Origin: Pseudomonas bubulae
GTDB lineage: Bacteria > Pseudomonadota > Gammaproteobacteria > Pseudomonadales > Pseudomonadaceae
Reading direction: 5' to 3'
DNA: 64,000 nt
NCBI RefSeq assembly: GCF_900618535.1
Contig: NZ_UYJA01000005.1
Span: forward strand, 310,001-374,000
Positions 9,101-17,346 of the stretch are shown one piece after another; the first letter of the stretch is position 1; every line of letters begins with the position of its first letter. Under the pieces are notes generated by a model, which was not told where the DNA came from, searched no databases, and saw only the letters and a program-made list of their open reading frames with translations. Both the position numbers and the translations under genes were made by a program.

Positions 9101-10629
9101 CGGAAGTAATCGTAAGGTGTTCGCACACGCTGGGACAGCACGGCCATTGGCGTGTCGTCCCCCATCGAACCTACGGCTTCGTAGCCTTGCTCGCCCAACG
9201 GACGCAGCACCTGGTCGCGCTCTTCGAACGTGACCTGATACATCTTCATGTATTGCTTGAGCTGATCGACGTCGTAAAACGCCGAACCGTGGTCGTTGTC
9301 TTCCATGGTCGCCTGAATGCGCAGGGCATTCTTGCGCAGCCATTGCTTGTACGGGTGGCGCGACTTGAGGCGGTTGTCGATCGAGTCAGTGTCCAGCACC
9401 TGACCGGTTTCGGTGTCCACGGCCAGGATCTGGCCAGGGCCGACACGGCCTTTGGCGATCACGTCCTCAGGCTTGTAGTCCCATACGCCGATTTCCGAGG
9501 CAATGGTGATATAGCCGTTGGTGGTGGTCACCCAGCGCGCAGGGCGCAGGCCGTTACGGTCAAGCAGGCAGACCGCGTAGCGACCGTCGGTCATTACCAC
9601 GCCGGCGGGGCCGTCCCACGGTTCCATGTGCATGGAGTTGTACTCATAGAACGCCCGCAGGTCGGGGTCCATGGTTTCAACGTTCTGCCACGCCGGTGGA
9701 ATCAGCATGCGTACGCCACGGAACAGGTCGATACCGCCGGTGACCATCAGCTCCAGCATATTGTCCATGCTGGAGGAGTCCGAACCCACGCGGTTGACCA
9801 GCGGGCCGAGTTCGTCGAGGTCACCGATCAGATCGTTGGCAAACTTGGTGCGACGGGCCTGGGCCCAGTTGCGGTTACCGGTGATGGTGTTGATTTCGCC
9901 GTTGTGGGCGAGAAAGCGGAATGGCTGAGCCAGCGGCCATTTCGGCAGGGTATTGGTGGAGAAGCGCTGATGGAACACGCAGATCGCGGTTTGCAGGCGC
10001 TCATCGCTCAGGTCCGGATAGAAGGCGGTGAGGTCCGCCGGCATCATCAGGCCTTTATAAATGATGGTCTTGTGGGAAAAGCTGCAGATGTAGTGATCGC
10101 TGTCTGCCGCGTTGGACACCGAGGAACGGCGACGGGCACTGAACAGTTTGATGGCCATATCCTGATCGCTCAGGCCGTCCCCACCAATAAACACTTGCTC
10201 GATCTGCGGCAGACGCTCCAGCGCCAGACGACCCAGAACGCTGGTATCGATGGGCACTTTGCGCCAGCCCACCAGTTGCAGGCCAGCGGCAAGGATCTCG
10301 CGATTCATGTTGTCGCGGGCCGCCTCGGCCTTGATCGGATCCTGGTTGAAAAACACCATGCCGACCGCGTATTGCTTGGGCAAATCGGTACCGAACTGCT
10401 CCTTGGCGGTTGCACGCAGGAACAGGTCAGGCTTTTGAATCAGCAGGCCACAACCGTCACCGGTCTTGCCGTCTGCGTTGATCCCACCGCGGTGGGTCAT
10501 GCAGGTCAGGGCTTCAATGGCGGTTTGCAGAAGGGTATGACTGGGTTCGCCCTGCATATGGGCAATCAGGCCGAAACCACAGTTATCCTTGAATTCATCG
10601 GGGTGGTACAGACCTGCTTTCATAGACAC
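6175..10629 (-). CDS. gltB: Glutamate synthase (NADPH) large subunit
   Basis: A 1484-residue enzyme with an N-terminal glutamine amidotransferase domain (about 17-430), a central domain, an FMN domain that makes glutamate (about 800-1200) and a C-terminal GXGXG beta-helix. The nucleophile Cys17 follows a short propeptide (DNCGFG), so residues 1-16 are expected to be removed. The 3Fe-4S cysteines are in CKYLRICHLNNC at about 1102-1113. Ammonia is channelled from the first domain to the FMN site. First gene of the gltB-gltD operon; an upstream promoter candidate is at 10732-10760. Confidence 0.97.
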   Translation of the reverse strand: MSMKAGLYHPDEFKDNCGFGLIAHMQGEPSHTLLQTAIEALTCMTHRGGINADGKTGDGCGLLIQKPDLFLRATAKEQFGTDLPKQYAVGMVFFNQDPIKAEAARDNMNREILAAGLQLVGWRKVPIDTSVLGRLALERLPQIEQVFIGGDGLSDQDMAIKLFSARRRSSVSNAADSDHYICSFSHKTIIYKGLMMPADLTAFYPDLSDERLQTAICVFHQRFSTNTLPKWPLAQPFRFLAHNGEINTITGNRNWAQARRTKFANDLIGDLDELGPLVNRVGSDSSSMDNMLELMVTGGIDLFRGVRMLIPPAWQNVETMDPDLRAFYEYNSMHMEPWDGPAGVVMTDGRYAVCLLDRNGLRPARWVTTTNGYITIASEIGVWDYKPEDVIAKGRVGPGQILAVDTETGQVLDTDSIDNRLKSRHPYKQWLRKNALRIQATMEDNDHGSAFYDVDQLKQYMKMYQVTFEERDQVLRPLGEQGYEAVGSMGDDTPMAVLSQRVRTPYDYFRQQFAQVTNPPIDPLREAIVMSLEICLGAERNIFQESPEHASRVILSSPVISPAKWRSLMNLDLPGFERQIIDLNYDESVGLEAAVRNIADQAEEAARAGRTQIVLSDRHIAPGKLPVHASLAVGAVHHRLTEKGLRCDSNILVETATARDPHHFAVLIGFGASAVYPFLAYEVLGDLIRTGEVLGDLYEVFKNYRKGITKGLLKILSKMGISTIASYRGAQLFEAIGLSEEICELSFRGVPSRIKGARFVDLEAEQKLLAAEAWSARKPIQQGGLLKYVHGGEYHAYNPDVVATLQAAVQQGDYSKFKEYTALVDQRPVSMIRDLFKVKTLDTPLSIDDIEPLDSILKRFDSAGISLGALSPEAHEALAEAMNRLGARSNSGEGGEDPARYGTIKSSKIKQVATGRFGVTPEYLVNAEVLQIKVAQGAKPGEGGQLPGGKVNGLIAKLRYAVPGVTLISPPPHHDIYSIEDLSQLIFDLKQVNPKALVSVKLVAEAGVGTIAAGVAKAYADLITISGYDGGTGASPLTSIKYAGAPWELGLAETHQTLRGNDLRGKVRVQTDGGLKTGLDVIKAAILGAESFGFGTAPMIALGCKYLRICHLNNCATGVATQNESLRKNHYIGTVDMVVNFFTYVAEETREWLAKLGVRTLEELIGRTDLLEILQGETAKQHNLDLTPLLGSDHIPADKPQFCQVDRNPPFDKGLLAEQMLDMARSAINDMSGAEFDLDICNCDRSIGARISGEIARTHGNQGMAKAPITFRFKGTAGQSFGVWNAGGLHMYLQGDANDYVGKGMTGGKLVIVPPAGSVYKTQDSAIVGNTCLYGATGGKLFAAGTAGERFAVRNSGAHTVVEGTGDHCCEYMTGGFVCVLGKTGYNFGSGMTGGFAYVLDQDNTFVDKVNHELVEIQRISGEAMEAYRNHLQHVLDEYVEETNSEWGRNLSENLDDYLRRFWMVKPKAASLKSLLSSIRANPQ

Positions 10630-10731
10630 TTTCTCACCAGGCTGCCCTTAAAAAGGGCAAATTTCTTTTAATTCAACCACTTGCTTCCCGCGCTGAACGT
10701 ACGCCAGCTTGGCAGGGGCAAAAGGGTGGTC

Positions 10732-10760
10732 ATTCTACACACCGTCACAAAGACCCACAA
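10732..10760 (-). promoter_or_regulatory. Candidate sigma-70 promoter of gltBD
   Basis: On the minus strand TTGTGG is followed after exactly 17 nt by TAGAAT, about 100 nt upstream of the gltB ATG. The -10 matches five of six consensus positions and the -35 is moderate. No other pair in the gap scores clearly better by eye. Confidence 0.35.
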
Positions 10761-10928
10761 ATTAAGCGGCGTTATACCGTAAATTCATGTCGCATTTATG
10801 AAAGGTTTAAAGCGATTGCTCGTGCTAGTCAAAACATTTTTGATGTTGACTGCTACACGGCGCAGACACCACAAGGCACACGGCTGTTAAGGCCGCATGC
10901 ACAAGCAGGATTTTTGATGGACTAGAAC

Positions 10929-10949
10929 GGCGACCTGGGTAAGGTCGCC
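10929..10949 (-). terminator. Hairpin after damX
   Basis: GGCGACC pairs with GGTCGCC around a short loop, 7 nt past the damX stop. The T-run is poor, so termination strength is uncertain. Confidence 0.5.
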
Positions 10950-10955
10950 GGATCA

Positions 10956-12527
10956 TCAGCGAGCTGCAGCCAGCTCTTTTTGGACGCTGGCGACAGTGCG
11001 AGGCCAAGGTTTACCAGCCTGCGTCTTCGCTGGCAAGTTCTTGATTGCTGCAGTTGCTGCAGCATGGCTTGGGAAGTTGCCATAGGTGACGACGTACAGC
11101 GGCTTGCCATTCAAGGTTTTCTTGAAGTAACGAGCATCACCGCCCAGTTCTTTGGCGACATTTTGCGCAGACGCTTCAGAGCTGGTGCCGACGATCTGCA
11201 CCACATAGTTATTGGCAGGCTGGCTGGCGTACCAGCTACCGCCTGGTGCGGCCTTGGCCAGGCTAACCGGCTTCTCGGCCGGTTTGACCACTGGTTTGGC
11301 TGCCGGGGCCGGGGCAGGCTTGGCCACTGGCGCAGGCTTGGCCGTGGCCACGGTAGGTGCCGGTGCTGGTGCCGGGCGTGGCGTGGCTACGGGCGCAGGG
11401 CCCGCTGGCACGCCAACCGGTGGCGCGGTGGTGGTGACGGTCGGTGGCGAAGCAACGCCGCCGTCGACCGCAGGCACACCGCCATCGTCGCCCTCGGAGA
11501 TACCACCGGCCGCTTCAGCCAGCGGACCACGCATCACCGGCTGAGACTGCCCCACCAACGGCAACGGCATCGGCTGCGAAGAACCGGCGAAATCCACCGA
11601 CGGCTTGGCCCCGCCATTGGGTGTGGCCTGCCCCAGCTGTGTCTGTTCAGCATCCGGCGCAACAGGCGCCTTGCCACGGCCCGGAATCAAAACGGCAGCA
11701 GCGACAGCCACTACCACTACTGCACCAATGGCCAATACGTGTTTCTTCGGCATCTTGAACCCCATACTTGGACGCTTGACCGCTGAGCGGCTGGCAATCA
11801 TGGCTTCGATCATTGCATCACGGGCGACCTGGTTGATAATCCCGGGCCAGCCTTCAGAGCTCTCGTGTATATCTGAGATCTGCTGAGCGCTAAAGAGTTC
11901 GATCCCGCGCCCGGCACCTTCAAGGCGCTGGGCCAGATATTCGCGGGTTTCTTCGAGGTCATAGGGCTGCAGGTCGACCACATGGAAGCGTTCTTCATCA
12001 GCGCTCAGCTCCTCAAGACCGGCAATCATCGACGGCTCACCGAACAAGAACACGTGCGGACGCCCCTCTGGCGTACCCGCAGCCAGCGCCAGCAAGGCTT
12101 GCAGCGCAGACTCATCGAGCTGTTCGGCATCATCGACCAGCAGGTAGACCTCTTGCCCCGTAAGCGCCAGTTGCACCACTTGCGCCAGAATGGAGCCCAC
12201 GTCAGGGCGCGCCACATTCAGGGTTTGCGCCACTTGCTGCAGGATACCGGCGGCATTGCCGGCCCCACGCGCCGAGACCACGACACTTTGCACCGACTGC
12301 TTGTTGGTACTCGCCACCAACGCCTGGCGCAGCAAGGTTTTGCCGCTGCCCTCAGGCCCGGTGACCACCAGCAGCAACTGGCTGTAGCGGGCAAGGTGAT
12401 GCAACTGCCCCAGAACCGGCTTGCGCTGGGCCGGGAAAAACTTGAAGCCCGGAACCCGCGGTGCAAAGGGGTCGTGGGTGAGCTGGAAGTGACCGAGGAA
12501 CGCCTCGTCGGCATGCAAACTAGTCAT
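10956..12527 (-). CDS. damX: DamX-like AAA ATPase / SPOR-domain inner-membrane protein
   Basis: A 523-residue protein combining an ExeA-like AAA domain with a C-terminal peptidoglycan-binding SPOR domain. Walker A is GPEGSGKT at 57-64 and Walker B is LLVDD at 129-133. A transmembrane helix lies at about 262-282, followed by a long Pro/Ala-rich linker and SPOR at about 440-523. The ATPase would face the cytoplasm and SPOR the periplasm, where such domains bind denuded glycan at the division site. I chose the ATG at 12527, ten nt after the aroB stop, rather than an upstream start inside aroB. It follows aroB as in other Pseudomonas and in enterobacterial aroK-aroB-damX. Confidence 0.85.
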   Translation of the reverse strand: MTSLHADEAFLGHFQLTHDPFAPRVPGFKFFPAQRKPVLGQLHHLARYSQLLLVVTGPEGSGKTLLRQALVASTNKQSVQSVVVSARGAGNAAGILQQVAQTLNVARPDVGSILAQVVQLALTGQEVYLLVDDAEQLDESALQALLALAAGTPEGRPHVFLFGEPSMIAGLEELSADEERFHVVDLQPYDLEETREYLAQRLEGAGRGIELFSAQQISDIHESSEGWPGIINQVARDAMIEAMIASRSAVKRPSMGFKMPKKHVLAIGAVVVVAVAAAVLIPGRGKAPVAPDAEQTQLGQATPNGGAKPSVDFAGSSQPMPLPLVGQSQPVMRGPLAEAAGGISEGDDGGVPAVDGGVASPPTVTTTAPPVGVPAGPAPVATPRPAPAPAPTVATAKPAPVAKPAPAPAAKPVVKPAEKPVSLAKAAPGGSWYASQPANNYVVQIVGTSSEASAQNVAKELGGDARYFKKTLNGKPLYVVTYGNFPSHAAATAAIKNLPAKTQAGKPWPRTVASVQKELAAAR

Positions 12528-12537
12528 CGGGATCTTA

Positions 12538-13638
12538 TTAACCTTTAAGCTGAGCCAGCGCGCGGTAATCCGCACCCAGCGTGGCTTGTAGAACCTCTTG
12601 TGGATAATCGTCAGTCACTGTGGCTTCGCCCATGCGGCGCAACAGCACCAGACGCATACGACCGTCGATCACTTTTTTATCAACTGCCATGTGTTGCATA
12701 AAGTCGGCCGGGGTCATTTCGACGGGCGGCACCACTGGCAAACCGGCACGCTGAAAGATCCGGATACCTCGATCACGCTCGGCATCGGTGATCCAGCCCA
12801 GGCGGGCAGACATTTCCAGTGCCATCACGGTGCCCGCAGCGACGGCCTCGCCATGCAGCCACACGCCGTAGCCCATATGGGTTTCGATGGCATGGCCAAA
12901 GGTATGCCCCAGGTTGAGCGTTGCACGCACACCCGCTTCGCGCTCATCGGCGCCGACCACTTCAGCCTTGGCCGCGCACGAACGCTGGATCGCGGCAGTC
13001 AGGGCCGCCTGGTCCAGGGATCGCAGCGCATCCATGTTGTCTTCAAGCCAGGTCAGGAACGGCTCATCGCATATCAGGCCATATTTGATGACTTCAGCCA
13101 GCCCCGCGGACAATTCGCGGGCAGGCAGGGTGTTGAGGGTCTGGGTGTCGATCAGCACAAGGTTGGGCTGATAGAAGGCACCGATCATGTTCTTGCCCAA
13201 AGGGTGGTTGATCCCGGTTTTGCCGCCCACGGACGAATCGACCTGGGACAACAAAGTGGTCGGCACCTGGATAAAATCGACTCCGCGCTGGTAACAAGCA
13301 GCAGCAAAACCGGCCATGTCACCGACAACACCGCCACCCAACGCTATCACCGTGGTGCGTCGATCATGACGTGCTGTGAGCAGGCCATCGAAAATCAGCT
13401 GCAGGGTTTCCCAATTCTTGAACGACTCGCCATCGGGCAGGATGATCGGCAACACCGAGAACTGCGCGAGGCTACGCGTCAAGCGCTCAAGATAGAGTGG
13501 CGCGACCGTTGTATTGGTCACAATCGCCACCTGGCGCCCGGCGATATGCGGAGCCAGCAACTGCGGCTGATCCAACAAACCTTCGCCAATATGAATCGGG
13601 TAGCTACGCTCGCCTAGATCAACCTTCACTGTCTGCAT
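12538..13638 (-). CDS. aroB: 3-dehydroquinate synthase
   Basis: This 366-residue NAD- and metal-dependent enzyme converts DAHP to 3-dehydroquinate, step two of the shikimate pathway. GGGVVGD at 101-107 binds NAD, and DSSVGGKTG at 134-142 is the family signature. The open frame extends to 13713, but the ATG at 13638 (MQTVKVDLGE) has a GCGGGG ribosome site at the right distance and matches the usual N-terminus. It lies 130 nt after aroK; that gap contains two short palindromes (13695-13715 and 13715-13726) of unknown role. Confidence 0.96.
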   Translation of the reverse strand: MQTVKVDLGERSYPIHIGEGLLDQPQLLAPHIAGRQVAIVTNTTVAPLYLERLTRSLAQFSVLPIILPDGESFKNWETLQLIFDGLLTARHDRRTTVIALGGGVVGDMAGFAAACYQRGVDFIQVPTTLLSQVDSSVGGKTGINHPLGKNMIGAFYQPNLVLIDTQTLNTLPARELSAGLAEVIKYGLICDEPFLTWLEDNMDALRSLDQAALTAAIQRSCAAKAEVVGADEREAGVRATLNLGHTFGHAIETHMGYGVWLHGEAVAAGTVMALEMSARLGWITDAERDRGIRIFQRAGLPVVPPVEMTPADFMQHMAVDKKVIDGRMRLVLLRRMGEATVTDDYPQEVLQATLGADYRALAQLKG

Positions 13639-13768
13639 GAAACCCCGCGTTGAAGCACGGCGCCAGCGCCCTGCTTCGCAATTATCAAGTGATGGCATGC
13701 CGTAAAAAGGCATGCTCGGCGCCGAGAATAGCGCATTTCGTATCGCACTTTAATGGTCTGTGCAGCGA

Positions 13769-14287
13769 CTACCGGGGAGGAAGCTGGGCCAGGCGCTCGA
13801 GGATATCGAGCACCACCATGCGCGGCGGCCGCTCATCGGTTTCAACCACCAGGTCAGCAATTTCACGATAAAGCGGGTCGCGCACAGCCAGCAGGTCGCG
13901 CAGGATTTTTTCCGGGTTGGCATTGCGCAGCAGTGGCCGGTTGCGATCACGGGAGGTGCGCGCCACCTGCTGCTCGATGGAGGCGTGCAAATACACCACG
14001 CGCCCACCATTGCGCAGGGCTTGCCGGTTTTCCGGGCGCATGACCGCGCCACCACCGGTGGCCAGCACAATGCCATTTTCATGGCACAGCTCGACAATCA
14101 TGGCTGTTTCACGATCGCGAAAGCCCGGCTCGCCTTCTTTATCGAAGATCCACGGGATATTGGCACCCGTGCGCACTTCAATTTCCTTATCGGAATCTTT
14201 GAACGGCAGGTGCAGCTCTTTGGCCAGCAAACGTCCGATGGTGCTTTTTCCAGCCCCCATTGGCCCAACAAGAATCAAATTTCGCAC
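13769..14287 (-). CDS. aroK: Shikimate kinase I
   Basis: A 172-residue P-loop kinase that phosphorylates shikimate at the 3-hydroxyl using ATP. Walker A GPMGAGKST lies at 8-16, the DSD motif with the shikimate-binding aspartate at 31-33, Arg57 in PGFRDRE, and the GGG loop at 78-80. It begins 4 nt after the pilQ stop, so pilM-N-O-P-Q-aroK-aroB-damX are probably co-transcribed. A disrupted pilQ could therefore affect aroK translation by polarity. Confidence 0.96.
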   Translation of the reverse strand: MRNLILVGPMGAGKSTIGRLLAKELHLPFKDSDKEIEVRTGANIPWIFDKEGEPGFRDRETAMIVELCHENGIVLATGGGAVMRPENRQALRNGGRVVYLHASIEQQVARTSRDRNRPLLRNANPEKILRDLLAVRDPLYREIADLVVETDERPPRMVVLDILERLAQLPPR

Positions 14288-14291
14288 AGAA

Positions 14292-15624
14292 TCAATGACT
14301 CACAGCAATCGCCTGGTTGTTCATGATACGCGGAGTCAGGAACACCAGCAGTTCGGATTTTTTTTCCAGGACAACGTCTCTACGGAAAAGTCGGCCAACA
14401 TACGGCAGATCGCCTAAAAATGGCACTTTATCTACCACTTTGCTTTGAGTTTTTGAGAACACTCCCCCAATCACGATGGTTTCACCGTCCTTGACCAGCA
14501 CCTTGGCCCTGACCTCGTTCTTCTTGATGGGCGGTACATCCTGCAGCCTGCTCATGTAATCGGGCTCATCCTTGGTCACTACGACGGCCATGATGACGCT
14601 GTTGTCCGGAGTGATTTGCGGCGTCACCTCCAGTGACAATGAGGCTTCCTTGAACGAAACCGATGTAGCCCCGGTTTTGCTGGCCTGCTGGTAAGGAATT
14701 TGGGTGCCTTTAAGAATTTTGGCGGTTTCCTTATCCGCAGTAACCACTTTGGGTTGCGAGATAATTTCCCCATTACCGGTTTTTTCCATGGCCGTCAGTT
14801 CCAGGTCCAGCAACACATTGTTGGTGATGAAGGCGATGCCCAAGCCCGAGGTATTTCGCGAAACACCCAAATCAACAAAGGGCGCACTAACGTTGCCCGG
14901 GGCAGCCCCGGACGCCGCAGGCTGGGTAATACCACCGGCTTTCCAGAGGCCACCATTGTTTAGCGCTCCCCCCCCAACGCACACCCAGGCTTTTTTCGAA
15001 GTCCACGCCTGCCTCGACAATCCAGGCTTCGATCATCACCTGACGCACTGGCACGTCCAGTTGAGCCACGATGCGCCGCAGCTCCTCCAGCCGTTCACTC
15101 GATTCATAAGCAATGATGGTATTGGTGCGTTCATCCACCGTGATCGTGCCCTGCCCCTCGATGCCGGGCTGCCCGCCGGTCACTGACTGGAACAGCATGA
15201 CGATATCTGCCGCCCTGGCGTAATTGACTTGCACCAACTCCCGACGCAAAGGCGCAGGCTCAGGGCGCTCGCGGGCTGCGATCTCTTCCAGGGGCGCGAT
15301 CAACAACACATTACCTTCAAGACGCTTGCCCAACCCCTTGCTCTCAAGCACCAGCTCCAGCGCCTGATCCCAAGGCACATCCTGCAAACTGAGGGTTATG
15401 CTGCCCTTTACGGTGTCGCTGACCATCAGGTTGAACCCGGTAAAATCCGCCAGCGATTGCAGTACCGTGCGTACATCAAGATTCTGCACGCTCAGGGACA
15501 TGGGCTCGCCCACATACTGCGAGCGCTTGACGGATGATGGCGCGGCCTGCCCAGCCGCCAGCATTGACTGCGAATTCAGCGCACTCCATAGCGCCAGTAC
15601 GCAGACCGGTGAAATCCTTTTCAT
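14292..15624 (-). pseudogene. pilQ: Type IV pilus secretin PilQ, frameshifted in a G8 tract
   Basis: Two frames carry one secretin. The first (from ATG 15624) begins with a signal peptide, then a secretin/TonB short N-terminal region (VQNLDVRTVLQSLADFTGFNL) and an N1-like module, and leaves the homologous frame at LGVRWGG. The second resumes with ALNNGGLWKAGG and ends in the secretin core (FLGDLPYVGRLFRR, then LLVFLTPRIM). The switch lies in eight G (14968-14975); seven G would restore one 443-residue frame. As read, the product stops in the wrong frame and lacks the channel domain. Even repaired, it lacks the AMIN domains of the longer P. aeruginosa PilQ. Cause may be mutation, phase variation or a sequencing error. 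Confidence 0.88.
14968..14975 (-). repeat. Poly-G tract (G8) in pilQ
   Basis: Eight consecutive G on the coding strand exactly where the two pilQ frames meet. Removing one G joins the frames as Arg-Trp-Gly-Gly-Ala-Leu-Asn-Asn. Confidence 0.9.
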
Positions 15625-15636
15625 GGTGTTTATCCG

Positions 15637-16164
15637 TTAAGACTGTTGATTTAAAGGAATCGTCAGGGACCTTTCCAACCAACCGCCCCGACCATCGGAA
15701 ATCAGTTCAAATACTTCAATCTGGTGCGCCTGGATCGAAGCAATCTGGCCATTGTTGCGCCCCAGGTAATCCCCCACTTTCAAGCGATGAATAACACCAT
15801 TGGCCCGCAGCAAGGCATTTGCCTGCGATTCACTGGACAGCATGCCAACCATCTCGAACTGCTCCAGATCAAAGCCTTCCAGAAACTGCCGGGGCCGGTC
15901 CGCGTCAAGTTCATCGCCGGCAAGGCTGACCTGCCAACTGCCGTCCCCTCCCCCCCCTATAGCCTGAAAAGGATTGCGCAAACCCATCGACCCATAGGCA
16001 AACACAGGCCCGACACTGATCACGGGAAGCGGCTCAATGGCGTTGCTCGCATGCCCCTGCGTAGCCTGTAAATAACTGTGCAGGTCTGCGGTAGTCTGCG
16101 GGCTGTCACACCCTGCCAGGCTTGCCAGCAATCCGGCGCCAAACACTCGCAAACAAACACCCAT
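15637..16164 (-). CDS. pilP: Type IV pilus lipoprotein PilP
   Basis: This 175-residue inner-membrane lipoprotein is part of the PilMNOP alignment complex and binds the PilQ secretin. LASLAGC gives a clear lipobox with the lipidated Cys19. The segment SMGLRNPFQ and a C-terminal beta-domain are typical of PilP. A G8 tract (15950-15957) encodes part of a Gly-rich loop (AIGGGGDGSW) and is in frame here. The gene starts 4 nt after pilO and ends 12 nt before pilQ. Confidence 0.92.
   Translation of the reverse strand: MGVCLRVFGAGLLASLAGCDSPQTTADLHSYLQATQGHASNAIEPLPVISVGPVFAYGSMGLRNPFQAIGGGGDGSWQVSLAGDELDADRPRQFLEGFDLEQFEMVGMLSSESQANALLRANGVIHRLKVGDYLGRNNGQIASIQAHQIEVFELISDGRGGWLERSLTIPLNQQS
15950..15957 (-). 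repeat. Poly-G tract (G8) in pilP
   Basis: Eight G followed by A and four more G on the coding strand, inside the Gly-rich loop of PilP. Slippage by one base would shift PilP out of frame. Confidence 0.85.
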
Positions 16165-16168
16165 GGGA

Positions 16169-16783
16169 TCAGTCCTTGATCGTGGTTCGGTAGGCCTTTG
16201 CCAGCAGCGTCATGCGCAGTTGACCGTCACCGGTACCGTTGCTCGGCGCAAGGCTGAGGTCATGCAAGGTGACAATGCGCGGCAGGCTGGCCATGGCGCT
16301 GACGAAGAGGCCAAGTTCGTGATAGCCCCCGACGAGGGTCATCTGCAGTGGCAGTTCGGCATAGAACGTTTGCAGGACTTCAGGGAGCCACTGAATGTGC
16401 TCGACCAGCAGACCATTGCTCAGACCCAACCGCGAAATCTCATCCAGCAATTCGGGCACTTGTGCCTGAGCGGGGAGTTGTTTGAGCAACGCACTGAACC
16501 CGGCTTCCAGCCTGTGAACTTGCATCACATAAGCATCCATATTGGCAACCTGTGCGACCCTGGATTCAAACTCCGCCTTCAGCGTGGTTTGAGTCTCGTG
16601 CAACTGTTGCAGCCGGGAAGAAGGCAGTTGAAGCAGCAGCGCATGACCCGACACCAGCACCAGGCCCAGCCACACCAGAGCCACGGTTGTTTTGCGGGCT
16701 GGCGACCAGGCGCCCATGTTACCCGGGGCCAGTTCGCGCAGGTCGAAATTGCGCAGGCTAAAGAGCCAGTGCGCAGGTATCAC
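16169..16783 (-). CDS. pilO: Type IV pilus inner-membrane protein PilO
   Basis: A 204-residue bitopic protein with a short cytoplasmic N-terminus, one transmembrane helix at about 33-52, a coiled-coil stretch (QQLHETQTTLKAEFESRVAQV) and a periplasmic ferredoxin-like fold that pairs with PilN. It starts with GTG at 16783 in a GTGA overlap with the pilN stop. Its ribosome site appears to be the G7 run at the end of pilN. The length is normal. Confidence 0.93.
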   Translation of the reverse strand: MIPAHWLFSLRNFDLRELAPGNMGAWSPARKTTVALVWLGLVLVSGHALLLQLPSSRLQQLHETQTTLKAEFESRVAQVANMDAYVMQVHRLEAGFSALLKQLPAQAQVPELLDEISRLGLSNGLLVEHIQWLPEVLQTFYAELPLQMTLVGGYHELGLFVSAMASLPRIVTLHDLSLAPSNGTGDGQLRMTLLAKAYRTTIKD

Positions 16784-17346
16784 AATGCCCCCCCGGAAGG
16801 GGTATGTCGGGCCTCACGCACCGTCATCTGAAACAGGCGCTCCTGCCCGCCTGCCTGGGCAGGGTCTGCCTTGACGTCATTGAGTTGCGGCGTATCCAGC
16901 CAGTGCGAAGCATCGAGATTTCGCATCAGCTGGGCGACAAGGTTGTTGGACTGGGCAATCCCCGTGATGACAATGGTGCCCTCGGTCATTTTCACGTCGG
17001 TGAAATGCACACCTTCCGGCAAGCTGCGCGCCAATTGCTCCAAAATGATCCCGCTGCTCGACCGGCTGCTCTGCAACATGCCTATGGTTTGCATGCGTTC
17101 AAGCAATTGCTCCCGGCGCACTTTCAACTGGTCGATCTGCTCCGCACGCCCATCCAGCTGGAACGTGGTACTGCGGATCAGGTCATTGCGCTCCATCTGC
17201 TCCTCTACCAAGGTGTCGATAAAGTGGTCAGCAGCAAACAGGCCGGCCACCGCCAGCAAAGACAGGGCCACCAGCACCATCAAAAAACGTTTGCGCCGCT
17301 TTTCACGCAACAACGCGCGCCAGGGCAACAAATTGATTCTCGCCAT
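16780..17346 (-). CDS. pilN: Type IV pilus inner-membrane protein PilN
   Basis: A 188-residue partner of PilO. The N-terminal MARINLLPWR is the signature peptide that binds the cytoplasmic PilM. One transmembrane helix lies at about 21-39, followed by a coiled coil and a periplasmic domain. The start overlaps the pilM stop by one base (TAATG). A G7 run (16788-16794) lies four codons before the stop and doubles as the pilO ribosome site. Confidence 0.94.
   Translation of the reverse strand: MARINLLPWRALLREKRRKRFLMVLVALSLLAVAGLFAADHFIDTLVEEQMERNDLIRSTTFQLDGRAEQIDQLKVRREQLLERMQTIGMLQSSRSSSGIILEQLARSLPEGVHFTDVKMTEGTIVITGIAQSNNLVAQLMRNLDASHWLDTPQLNDVKADPAQAGGQERLFQMTVREARHTPSGGAL
16788..16794 (-). 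repeat. Poly-G tract (G7) at the pilN end / pilO ribosome site
   Basis: Seven G on the coding strand, encoding the last glycines of PilN and sitting at Shine-Dalgarno distance from the pilO GTG. Length change would alter the PilN C-terminus, the stop overlap and pilO initiation together. Confidence 0.7.

Larger units (their letters stand above)
10630..10955. other. Intergenic region upstream of gltB
   Basis: 326 bases without a gene. It holds the gltB leader and promoter candidate and, at its right end, the damX hairpin. The stretch 10770-10900 is AT-rich and may contain upstream regulatory sites, but I recognise no defined operator. Confidence 0.6.

Noticed and set aside
8212..10671. 819-codon open frame on the plus strand
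   Set aside because: It is antisense to gltB, whose motifs and codon use are clear; the translation has no recognisable domain and is His/Gln/Arg-rich as typical of reverse frames of GC-rich genes.
12528..12575. Upstream start for the damX-like gene inside aroB
   Set aside because: The added 16 residues do not resemble the family and overlap the aroB end; ATG 12527 fits the usual start.
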